From Chloroflexota bacterium (GTDB taxonomy: Bacteria; Chloroflexota; Dehalococcoidia; JACPQK01): a stretch of DNA of 5,280 bases. The DNA lies in NCBI GenBank assembly GCA_016190535.1, contig JACPQK010000072.1, forward strand, positions 1-5,280, given 5' to 3'. Positions 1-4,988 of this stretch are shown piece by piece. Each line of letters starts with the position of its first letter. The first letter of the stretch is position 1. Below the pieces are notes generated by a model. That model was not told the DNA's origin. It did no database searches and saw only the letters and a program-made list of their open reading frames with translations. The position numbers and the translations under genes are program-made.

Positions 1-76
1 CCCTTGACGGGAGAGGCCAGGTGAGGGTGAAATTGAAGCTACCCCTCACCTTAATCCTCTCCTGCAAGGGGAGAGG
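1..76. repeat. Long imperfect inverted repeat (REP-like, CCTCACC/CCTCTCC type)
   Basis: Bases 1-27 and 43-70 pair over about 23 bp: CCCTTG with CAAGGG, GGAGAGG with CCTCTCC, and GGTGAGGG with CCCTCACC, with small bulges and a 15-nt loop. The right arm can also fold alone, CCTCTCC (56-62) pairing with GGAGAGG (70-76) around 7 nt. Sequences of the form CCCCTCACCnTAATCCTCTCC...AAGGGGAGAGG are familiar as common intergenic repeats in several phyla. The element may continue past the left edge of the window. Confidence 0.6.
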
Positions 77-135
77 AAATTGTACAGGCAACTATGCAAC
101 GAAGTACTGGTGTCCTCCGAGATAAGCGTACGAAC

Positions 136-197
136 TGTCATGCGAGGACTCAGGAGCCTGTGGTGAGGACCTCGAGCCATCGTGCCTCGCAATGACA
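136..197. repeat. 62-bp element bounded by TGTCATTGCGAGG-type inverted repeats
   Basis: The left end TGTCATGCGAGG (136-147) and the right end CCTCGCAATGACA (185-197) are inverted copies differing by one missing T. They enclose 37 bp that contain further small symmetric pieces (CAGGAGCCTG, GAGGACCTC). The end sequence TGTCATTGCGAGG resembles short repeats that I remember as abundant in Dehalococcoidia and other uncultured bacterial genomes. The size and inverted ends fit a REP- or MITE-like non-coding repeat. No clear target-site duplication is visible. Confidence 0.55.
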
Positions 198-200
198 TTG

Positions 201-223
201 GTGGCGAACTGCGCAGTTGCCAC
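201..223. repeat. Hairpin-forming inverted repeat with 12-bp perfect palindrome core
   Basis: AACTGCGCAGTT (207-218) is a perfect 12-bp palindrome. It is extended outward by GTGGC (201-205) and GCCAC (219-223), with one unpaired G at 206. The whole structure could form a stable stem at the 3' end of the operon transcript. It is not followed by T residues on the minus strand, so an intrinsic terminator is not demonstrated. Confidence 0.5.
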
Positions 224-224
224 A

Positions 225-243
225 CCAGTTTCTGCTGGCAGAA
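225..243. repeat. Short palindrome downstream of the ATPase gene
   Basis: TTCTGCTGGCAGAA (230-243) is a near-perfect palindrome with arms TTCTGC/GCAGAA. It overlaps a competing CCAG-6 nt-CTGG pair (225-228 with 235-238). It lies 35 bp after the ATPase stop. It can form a compact hairpin in either transcript but lacks a following T-tract. Confidence 0.4.
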
Positions 244-277
244 GTCCCTACCATGAGGCGGCGCTCGGCGGGCTGAG

Positions 278-967
278 TCAGCTCTGGGTTGGCATAGCGG
301 GATGGGCTTCGGTAGTCGCCACCACCCGGCCGTGGTCCAGGCGAACGACCCGCTGGGACAGGCTGGCCACCTGGGGGTCGTGGGTCACCATGATCACCGT
401 ACGGCCCCGCCCGTGAAGCTGTTGGAATAGCCCGAGGACCAGGTCCTCGTTGGCCTTGTCCAGGTTGCCCGTGGGCTCGTCGGCCAGCAGGAGCTTGGGA
501 TCGTTGATCAACGCCCGGGCAATGCATACGCGCTGCTGCTCCCCTCCGGAGAGCTGGGCAGGAAGGTGGCGCAGCCGATGGCCCAAGCCTACCTCCTCCA
601 GGGCCCGCCGGGCCTCGGCCTCATCGGCCACGCTATGGAAATACTGGGCCAGCATCACGTTCTCCAGGGCCGTGAGGTAAGGCACAAGATAGAACTGCTG
701 GAAGATCAGCCCCACCGTCTCCCGGCGAAAACGGGTGAGCTCCCGGCCGGCTAACTGGCTGACCTCCGTGCCGGCTACCCAGAGCCTGCCCTCCGAAGGC
801 CGGTCCAGGCAGCTCACGAGATTGAGCAGGGTGGTCTTGCCCGAGCCCGAGGGCCCCATGATGGCTACCCACTCCCCCGGGGTGACCACCAGGTCCACGT
901 GGTCCAGGGCGCACGTTTGCCCGTTGTAGTACTTAGTGAGTCCCTGAGCCAATACTATGTCTTCCAT
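278..967 (-). CDS. ABC transporter ATP-binding protein, LolD/MacB family
   Basis: The 229-residue cytoplasmic ATPase has every motif needed for catalysis: Walker A GPSGSGKT (38-45), Q-loop within FQQF (89-92), signature LSGGEQQRV (139-147), Walker B LLLADEP (159-165) with catalytic E164, D-loop GNLD (167-170) and switch His196 in VTHD. The spacing and the stretch [20 protein letters not shown] are typical of the LolD/MacB/FtsE group, which pairs with FtsX-like permeases such as the two encoded just upstream. The ATG lies 3 nt after the preceding TGA, with a GGGGGGAG ribosome binding site 7 nt ahead, inside the end of the upstream gene. It is the last gene of the operon; the stop at 280-278 is followed by non-coding repeat-rich DNA. 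It should power the heterodimeric permease in the iron locus. The family call is secure. No substrate specificity can be read from the ATPase itself. Confidence 0.95.
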   Translation of the reverse strand: MEDIVLAQGLTKYYNGQTCALDHVDLVVTPGEWVAIMGPSGSGKTTLLNLVSCLDRPSEGRLWVAGTEVSQLAGRELTRFRRETVGLIFQQFYLVPYLTALENVMLAQYFHSVADEAEARRALEEVGLGHRLRHLPAQLSGGEQQRVCIARALINDPKLLLADEPTGNLDKANEDLVLGLFQQLHGRGRTVIMVTHDPQVASLSQRVVRLDHGRVVATTEAHPAMPTQS

Positions 968-970
968 AGA

Positions 971-2131
971 TCACTCCCCCCTTAGAGTGCGGGCGGCCTC
1001 GATATTCACCGCCCGGCGGATGGGCAGCAGGCTGGCCAGCAGGGAGACCGCCAGAGCTACGGCCACAGTCAGGGGCAGTGCCCACGGGGACAGGGGTAGG
1101 CTGGACCCGAAGACACTGCGGCCGATGGCCTGGGCTACCCCACTGCCCAGCCCGAACCCAGCCAACCCACCCACCGCGCCGATAACCAGGGCCTCCAGGC
1201 TAAACAGCAGGCCTATCCGTATAGAGCTAGCCCCCAGGGCCTTCATGAGGCCTACCTCCGGCGTGCGCTCCAGCACCGTAGTAGCCATGGTGCTGAATAC
1301 CGCGAGGCCAGACGCTGCGAGCACCAGGAGGGCTACCAGCGCCATGAGCCCCCGCACTTTGGTCACTACCGCCCTCTCTGCCGAGGCCACCTGGCTTACT
1401 ATCCGGGCCTGGGCGCTGGGCAGGGCCGCCTCCAGTTCCCGAACGGTGGCCTCCAGGGCGGACTGTCCCCCCTCAGCCCGGACCAAGACCAGGTCCAGGC
1501 CGGAGCGTCCCAGGAGGGCCTGGGCTGCCTCCAGGGACATGACTAGCTGGCTCTCCTCGGAGGCTCCGGTATACAGGATGCCGCTGACCTGGAAGGTGAG
1601 GGGGCCTCCCGACCCTTCTACAGGCAGGGCCTGCCCCACTGCCAGCCCCAGTTTCTTCAAGGCGTCCGCCCCGACCAGGATATGGTCTGGCCCCTCGGGC
1701 CAGTCCCCCTCCACCCGCCACCAGGGGCTGAGCTCCCTGGCCCCCTGGAGTTCGGTGCCCGCCACTACTATGCTGGGCCTTCCCGGCAGGTCGGGCAAGC
1801 GGGCCATCCCGTAGACGAAGGGGGCGTAGGCTGCCACCGCTGCCGGAGGAGTAGTTTTCAGCCAGCTCAGGGCCTCGGGGCCGAGCTGGGCTACCTCGGT
1901 CACCGTGCCCATACCCAGACCGGCCAGGCCCACAGGGCTGGTCACCGCCCGGGGCGTGAGCATGATATTGGCCCCGTAGCTCCTTAGCTCCTGTCGGGTC
2001 TGCTGCCCCAGGGCCAGGGAGAGTATGGCCAGGGCGGACACCAGCAATGCCCCCAGGGCCACCGCCGCTGTCGCCACCGCTACTCGCAGCCTGCGGCGGG
2101 CCAGGGACTTGGTGACCAGTCGGAGCAACAT
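971..2131 (-). CDS. MacB/FtsX-type ABC transporter permease (second of two)
   Basis: The 386-residue protein has the same plan as its upstream neighbour. It has a basic N-terminus (ARRRLRVAV, 11-19), TM1 at about 17-41, an extracytoplasmic domain at about 44-260, and three C-terminal TM segments (about 262-285, 305-335, 350-371). The coupling region is LERTPEVGLMKALGASSIRI (287-306). Shared signatures with the first permease are SYGANIMLTP (51-60), SPWWRVEGDWP (135-145) and LVGADALKKLGL (152-163). It lacks the extra EQYEVWYCSP-containing segment and contains no cysteine. The upstream gene's TGA is separated from this ATG by a single base (TGACATG), and a GAGGA ribosome binding site sits about 9 nt before the start, so the two genes are probably translationally coupled. 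With the ATPase encoded next it should form a type VII/MacB-like ABC complex. Members of this superfamily often act by mechanotransmission or on periplasmic substrates. The exact role in iron uptake is inferred only from the neighbouring FTR1 gene. Confidence 0.91.
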   Translation of the reverse strand: MLLRLVTKSLARRRLRVAVATAAVALGALLVSALAILSLALGQQTRQELRSYGANIMLTPRAVTSPVGLAGLGMGTVTEVAQLGPEALSWLKTTPPAAVAAYAPFVYGMARLPDLPGRPSIVVAGTELQGARELSPWWRVEGDWPEGPDHILVGADALKKLGLAVGQALPVEGSGGPLTFQVSGILYTGASEESQLVMSLEAAQALLGRSGLDLVLVRAEGGQSALEATVRELEAALPSAQARIVSQVASAERAVVTKVRGLMALVALLVLAASGLAVFSTMATTVLERTPEVGLMKALGASSIRIGLLFSLEALVIGAVGGLAGFGLGSGVAQAIGRSVFGSSLPLSPWALPLTVAVALAVSLLASLLPIRRAVNIEAARTLRGE

Positions 2132-2132
2132 G

Positions 2133-3500
2133 TCAGTTGTTCCTCAGGGCATGTACCGGGGGAGTGCCTATTGCCTGCCGTAGCGGCCCCAGGCTGCCCA
2201 AGAAGGCCACAGCCCACGCCAGCAGTAGCACCAGGGGGAGCAGCTCCATATCTACCGGCAGCCCCCGGCCAAAGACCCATACTCCCAGGAGCCGGGCCAG
2301 CACCAGGCCCAGGCCGTAGCCCAGCAGCCCCCCCAGCAGCCCCAGGGCACCGGCCTCCGCCAGGAAGAGGGCGGCCACCTGGCCATTGTCGGCCCCGATG
2401 GCTTTCATGATGGCGATCTCCCGGCGGCGCTCCAGCACCAGGGTGGTCATGGTGGTCATTACCGCCAGGCTCGAGGCGGCCAGGGCCACCACGGTGATAA
2501 TAAGGGCCATAAACTGGATGCGGCTGGCGAAGGCCGCCTCCGCCTGGGAGACCTGGAGGATAGGCTGGGCCTGGGCACCAGGCAGGGCCTCCTCTATCTG
2601 GCGGAGCACGGCCCCCATGATGGGGCTGCAATACCATACCTCATACTGCTCCGGTGTCATCTCCTCCGGGGACTTGCCCCGCAGGTCCTGGGCCAGCTTC
2701 TCTTCGGGTAGCACCAGGGCGCTCACCAGCACCCGGGATGTCCCCCGTTCCAGGCCGGCCATCCCCTGAGCCAACTCCAGGGGTACAAATACCTGCTGCT
2801 CTTCCAAACCGCCGGTATGCAGGAGGCCCGCCACCTCCAGGGTCCGGGCCTGGCCGAGATACTCCACCACGAGCCTGTCCCCGGGCTTCAGCCCCAGCTT
2901 TTTGGCTACAGCGGAGCCCACCAGAGCCTGCCCTGAGCTCGTCGAAGGGGCCTGAGTAGCAGCGCTATCCCCATCAACGGAGTCCGCAGGCCACTGGCCC
3001 TCCACCCGCCACCAGGGGGAGATGCCCCTCACTCCCGCGGTGAACTCCTGGGACGCCCCGACGGCGGCCGTCTGGTCCACAGTGGTGCTCACCTGGGTGC
3101 CCCGGGACAGGGTGAAGCGGCGCTCGAACCAGGTGCCCGTAATCACTGTGGCCTCCCCCTGAACATTGGCCACTAGATTGAGGAAGGGGGCAAAGCCCCG
3201 GATGTTGTTGCGCCAGAAGATGGTCTTGAGCTTCACTAGCTCCTTCTCGTCCAGCAAGGGCTGCTGTGTTGGAGGAGTGTAGCTTATGCCCCCGATCTCC
3301 AGGCGCACCTCTTCCGAGTGGGGGGTCACCAGTATGTTAGCGCCGTAGGCCCTGAGCTCCTGGCTGATCCTTTCCAGCACGCTGGTAGATAGGCTGAGCA
3401 GGGCAGTGGCCAGGGCCGAGGCCAGCAGGATAGACAGCAGGGCCAGGGCCACCCGCCGTCGCCGTCTGCCCAGGGCCTCCCGCAGGATACGGAAGAGCAT
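2133..3500 (-). CDS. MacB/FtsX-type ABC transporter permease (first of two)
   Basis: The 455-residue protein has the FtsX/MacB permease plan. It has a basic N-terminus (GRRRRRVA, 11-18), TM1 at about 17-37, a large extracytoplasmic domain (about 40-325), and three C-terminal TM segments (about 326-350, 375-405, 418-440). The cytoplasmic motif LERRREIAIMKAIGADNGQV (356-375) is the typical coupling region to the ATPase. It is a paralogue of the next gene, sharing AYGANILVTP (51-60) and SPWWRVEG (161-168). It has an extra segment near 270-300 (EQYEVWYCSP) with the protein's only cysteine, C291. The stretch at about 172-192 is longer than in the paralogue and contains PSTSSGQA, encoded by a dispersed-repeat-like sequence. 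The start ATG lies 3 nt after the upstream TAA with only a weak ribosome binding site (GGTAAGAG), so translational coupling is likely. In this operon it should form a heterodimer with the second permease. The transported substrate, if any, is unknown. Confidence 0.91.
   Translation of the reverse strand: MLFRILREALGRRRRRVALALLSILLASALATALLSLSTSVLERISQELRAYGANILVTPHSEEVRLEIGGISYTPPTQQPLLDEKELVKLKTIFWRNNIRGFAPFLNLVANVQGEATVITGTWFERRFTLSRGTQVSTTVDQTAAVGASQEFTAGVRGISPWWRVEGQWPADSVDGDSAATQAPSTSSGQALVGSAVAKKLGLKPGDRLVVEYLGQARTLEVAGLLHTGGLEEQQVFVPLELAQGMAGLERGTSRVLVSALVLPEEKLAQDLRGKSPEEMTPEQYEVWYCSPIMGAVLRQIEEALPGAQAQPILQVSQAEAAFASRIQFMALIITVVALAASSLAVMTTMTTLVLERRREIAIMKAIGADNGQVAALFLAEAGALGLLGGLLGYGLGLVLARLLGVWVFGRGLPVDMELLPLVLLLAWAVAFLGSLGPLRQAIGTPPVHALRNN
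2925..2956 (-). repeat. Dispersed-repeat-like sequence inside the permease gene
   Basis: On the minus strand this segment reads CCCCTTCGACGAGCTCAGGG followed by CAGGCT, and it is translated as PSTSSGQA. I recall very similar short sequences (CCTTCGACaAGCTCAGG-type, giving STSSGQA in one frame and SSSKGPE in the other strand) scattered in Chloroflexota and other uncultured bacterial genomes, often inside genes. The local alignment to the paralogous permease shows that this part is extra sequence. A hexamer CCTGAG occurs on the plus strand at 2932-2937 and 2951-2956. Identification as a mobile or spreading repeat comes from memory and was not tested here. Confidence 0.55.
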
Positions 3501-3503
3501 CTC

Positions 3504-4769
3504 TTACCGGAAGATGGCCGTCGCCCTGGCCAGCTCCGTCTCAGGTATTACCACATCCCCGTCCTCCAGGGTGGAGGCCAGGGGTAGGGGGTTGCAGCCA
3601 CCCCCCATGCCCAGGGTGGGCATGTAGATGGGCGCATTGCACCGCTTGCAGACGGCGTGGTCCCCCTCCTGCATGTAGCCCATGGTGCCACAGATAGCGC
3701 AGGCGTCCAGGGCCGTGGGCACGGAACCGTCCTCCAGGCGGGCCACCAGGAAGCGCACCGTAACCCCCTCAGAGGTATAAGCGTACTTGTGGAGGCTGCC
3801 TACCTCCAGCGAACTCAGGGGAATATGCACCTCTCCCTGGTGTGCCACCACCTCTAGGGGCACGGGATCATAGGGGCCTCTGGCCAGGGCCGTAGTGCCC
3901 ATGGCCCCCAGCACAGCCAGGGCCACCAGGGAGAGGGCTATCCGCCAGGTCACCTCCTGACGCCGGGCGGCCTGTAGCTTCCTCCGCTCTACCCCGGTAG
4001 TCGCCTCAGCCGGAGCTGTCTTCTCAGCACCCCAGTCCCAGAGCACCAGCAGCAGGGGCAAGGCCAACAAGGCCATCATGATGATGGTGGAGGTGCGGTC
4101 CCGGACGAAGTAGCCCAGCACCTGCATCACCCCACCCGTCATCGGGAGTGCTCCCACCTCAGCGAACTCGTGGATGCCCCCGGCCAGCAGTTTGGCTGCC
4201 AGCACCAGGAGGACCACGGTGGTCACGGTGAAAAAACGCCCCAGGTTGATGCGCAGGCTGCCCCGGATAAGGGACCAGGCAAAGAGCACCGCCATCCCCA
4301 GCCCCAGGGTGCCGCCGGTGAGGCTGAGCAGGTCGAAGCGGCCCAGGGTAGCCGCCATGAGGAAGAGGACGGTCTCGGCCCCCTCGCGGAACACCATGAA
4401 GAAAGTGAACAGGAACAGGCCCAGGCCAGGACCCCGGCCCGAACTCCCTGTGGCCAGGGCCTCCAGCCGGCTCTCCATGCGGCGGCGCAGGTCCCGGGCA
4501 GTGCGGGCCACCCAGACCACCATGCTGGCCACAAACAGGCCGCCCACGGTAAGCAGGGCCCCCTCCAGGTACTCGTTCTCCGGGTCAATGCCCTTTACCT
4601 GAAAGACGGCCCCCAGGGCCAGGCTGGCTACTATAGCCACCCCCAGGCCCCAGTAGACGTAAGGCCGGAGCGTCTGCCTGCCCGTCTTGGCCAAGTAGGC
4701 CAGGATGATACCCACCACTAGGGCTGCCTCGATCCCCTCCCGAAGGGTGATGACTAACGCCTCTCCCAA
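3504..4769 (-). CDS. FTR1-family iron permease with C-terminal DUF2318 (Cys-rich) domain fusion
   Basis: This 421-residue membrane protein joins two modules. Residues 1-246 form an FTR1/EfeU-type iron permease with about seven hydrophobic segments (near 5-27, 37-58, 70-90, 117-138, 145-168, 181-200 and 228-246). It carries both diagnostic iron-binding motifs, REGIE (10-14) and REGAE (128-132). A basic linker (261-271, ERRKLQAARRQ), expected in the cytoplasm, leads to an eighth segment (274-295), which should place residues 300-421 outside. That C-terminal part resembles DUF2318: DACAICGTMGYMQEGDHAVC, then KRC, then GGGCNPLPL, with cysteines at 357, 360, 374, 377 and 392. In known loci DUF2318 is usually a partner of FTR1 in ABC-linked iron uptake; a redox or metal-relay role is inferred. 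The gene starts with TTG behind a strong ribosome binding site and is first in a four-gene operon. Its stop lies 3 nt before the next ATG. No P19-type periplasmic protein precedes it. The FTR1 call is very firm; the function of the fused domain is less certain. Confidence 0.93.
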   Translation of the reverse strand: MGEALVITLREGIEAALVVGIILAYLAKTGRQTLRPYVYWGLGVAIVASLALGAVFQVKGIDPENEYLEGALLTVGGLFVASMVVWVARTARDLRRRMESRLEALATGSSGRGPGLGLFLFTFFMVFREGAETVLFLMAATLGRFDLLSLTGGTLGLGMAVLFAWSLIRGSLRINLGRFFTVTTVVLLVLAAKLLAGGIHEFAEVGALPMTGGVMQVLGYFVRDRTSTIIMMALLALPLLLVLWDWGAEKTAPAEATTGVERRKLQAARRQEVTWRIALSLVALAVLGAMGTTALARGPYDPVPLEVVAHQGEVHIPLSSLEVGSLHKYAYTSEGVTVRFLVARLEDGSVPTALDACAICGTMGYMQEGDHAVCKRCNAPIYMPTLGMGGGCNPLPLASTLEDGDVVIPETELARATAIFR

Positions 4770-4775
4770 GGGAAA

Positions 4776-4781
4776 CCTCCC
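4776..4781 (-). promoter_or_regulatory. Strong Shine-Dalgarno that fixes a TTG start for the iron permease
   Basis: GGGAGG is read on the minus strand and ends 6 nt before the TTG at 4769-4767, an ideal spacing. No in-frame ATG or GTG lies between this site and the upstream leader. The TTG also leaves the expected short FTR1 N-terminus, with the first REGxE motif at residues 10-14. The ATG at 4788-4786 is in another frame. Confidence 0.8.
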
Positions 4782-4841
4782 GAGCCATAGATGTTGATAA
4801 CAGCCATATGCAATAATAGGCCCATGACCGTGTTCATCATA

Positions 4842-4865
4842 TTTGCTAATACAGGTTCATGCAAA
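4842..4865. promoter_or_regulatory. Inverted repeat near the predicted transcription start
   Basis: TTTGC (4842-4846) and GCAAA (4861-4865) are perfectly complementary around a 14-nt spacer and lie just downstream of the predicted start site (about 4867). A second short symmetric element, ATGA-6 nt-TCAT, lies at 4824-4837. Either could be an operator for a repressor acting at +1 or a weak leader hairpin. Neither matches a metalloregulator site that I recognise. Confidence 0.25.
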
Positions 4866-4873
4866 ACAATCTC

Positions 4874-4901
4874 ATTTTATGTGTTATACAGACTCTGTCA
4901 A
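4874..4901 (-). promoter_or_regulatory. Predicted sigma-70-type promoter of the iron-uptake operon
   Basis: On the minus strand the -35 element TTGACA (4901-4896) is a perfect consensus match. It is followed after 16 bp by TAAAAT (4879-4874), a five-of-six match to TATAAT. Transcription would start near 4867, giving a leader of about 98 nt before the TTG start at 4769. The element lies in the only clearly AT-rich part of the window. A second TTGACA sits 21 bp upstream (4922-4917) but has no convincing -10 at the right distance, so it may instead be part of a repeated regulator site. No Fur box or DtxR/IdeR box was recognised. Confidence 0.6.
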
Positions 4902-4922
4902 GGGCTACGGATAATCTGTCAA
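4894..4922 (-). repeat. Direct repeat TTGACAGA with a 21-bp period overlapping the -35 region
   Basis: Two identical copies of TTGACAGA are read on the minus strand at 4922-4915 and 4901-4894. Their start-to-start distance is 21 bp, close to two helical turns, which would place both copies on the same DNA face. The downstream copy contains the predicted -35 box. This may be chance, a tandem -35 arrangement, or a pair of regulator half-sites; the sequence alone does not decide. Confidence 0.4.
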
Positions 4923-4945
4923 GAAGGGGGAGGGGTGCGTTTTAT

Positions 4946-4962
4946 GCCTAATCGGACTAGGC
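4946..4962. other. Small inverted repeat between HAD gene and iron operon
   Basis: GCCTA and TAGGC form a perfect 5-bp inverted repeat around a 7-nt spacer, 27 bp beyond the HAD stop codon. On the minus strand it is followed by ATAAAACG rather than a T-run, so it is a poor intrinsic terminator. It could be a weak hairpin or half-sites for a regulator. The half-sites point the opposite way to a DtxR/IdeR box (TTAGG...CCTAA), so I do not assign it to that family. Confidence 0.3.
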
Positions 4963-4988
4963 GTTGTTGCTAATTAGTTGCAGCGAGC

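Larger units (their letters stand above)
1..277. other. Non-coding, repeat-rich region downstream of the iron operon
   Basis: No ORF here has a credible start, family resemblance or ribosome binding site. The stretch holds at least three sets of inverted repeats, annotated separately, and no recognisable RNA gene. No intrinsic terminator with a T-run was found directly after the ATPase stop, so transcription may end at one of the hairpins or by another mechanism. Confidence 0.6.

Noticed and set aside
150..527. Minus-strand 125-residue open frame overlapping the ATPase gene end
   Set aside because: It overlaps the ATPase in another frame, its translation is Gly/Pro/Arg-rich, and its 3' part runs through repeat elements.
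957..1814. Plus-strand 285-residue open frame opposite the second permease
   Set aside because: It is antisense to a clearly recognisable FtsX-type permease, has an Arg/Ser/Ala/Pro-rich low-complexity translation typical of GC-rich shadow frames, and resembles no family.
2932..2956. CCTGAG direct repeats as a target-site duplication around the permease insert
   Set aside because: Only 6 bp, and one copy lies within the repeat core itself, so it does not bracket the inserted segment cleanly.
4170..4721. Plus-strand 183-residue open frame opposite the iron permease
   Set aside because: It is rich in His, Gln, Gly and Ala from the complement of GC-rich membrane-protein codons, and lies wholly opposite the firmly identified FTR1 gene.
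4585..4788. ATG at 4788 as an alternative start for the iron permease
   Set aside because: It is out of frame with the FTR1 reading frame; the TTG at 4769 with GGGAGG six bases upstream gives the expected N-terminus.
4946..4962. Intrinsic terminator of the HAD gene or a DtxR/IdeR operator
   Set aside because: The stem is only 5 bp and is not followed by T residues on the minus strand; the half-sites have the reverse orientation to a DtxR-type box.
4791..4973. Plus-strand 60-residue open frame in the intergenic region
   Set aside because: No ribosome binding site precedes the ATG, there is no family resemblance, and it runs opposite the predicted promoter and leader of the iron operon.
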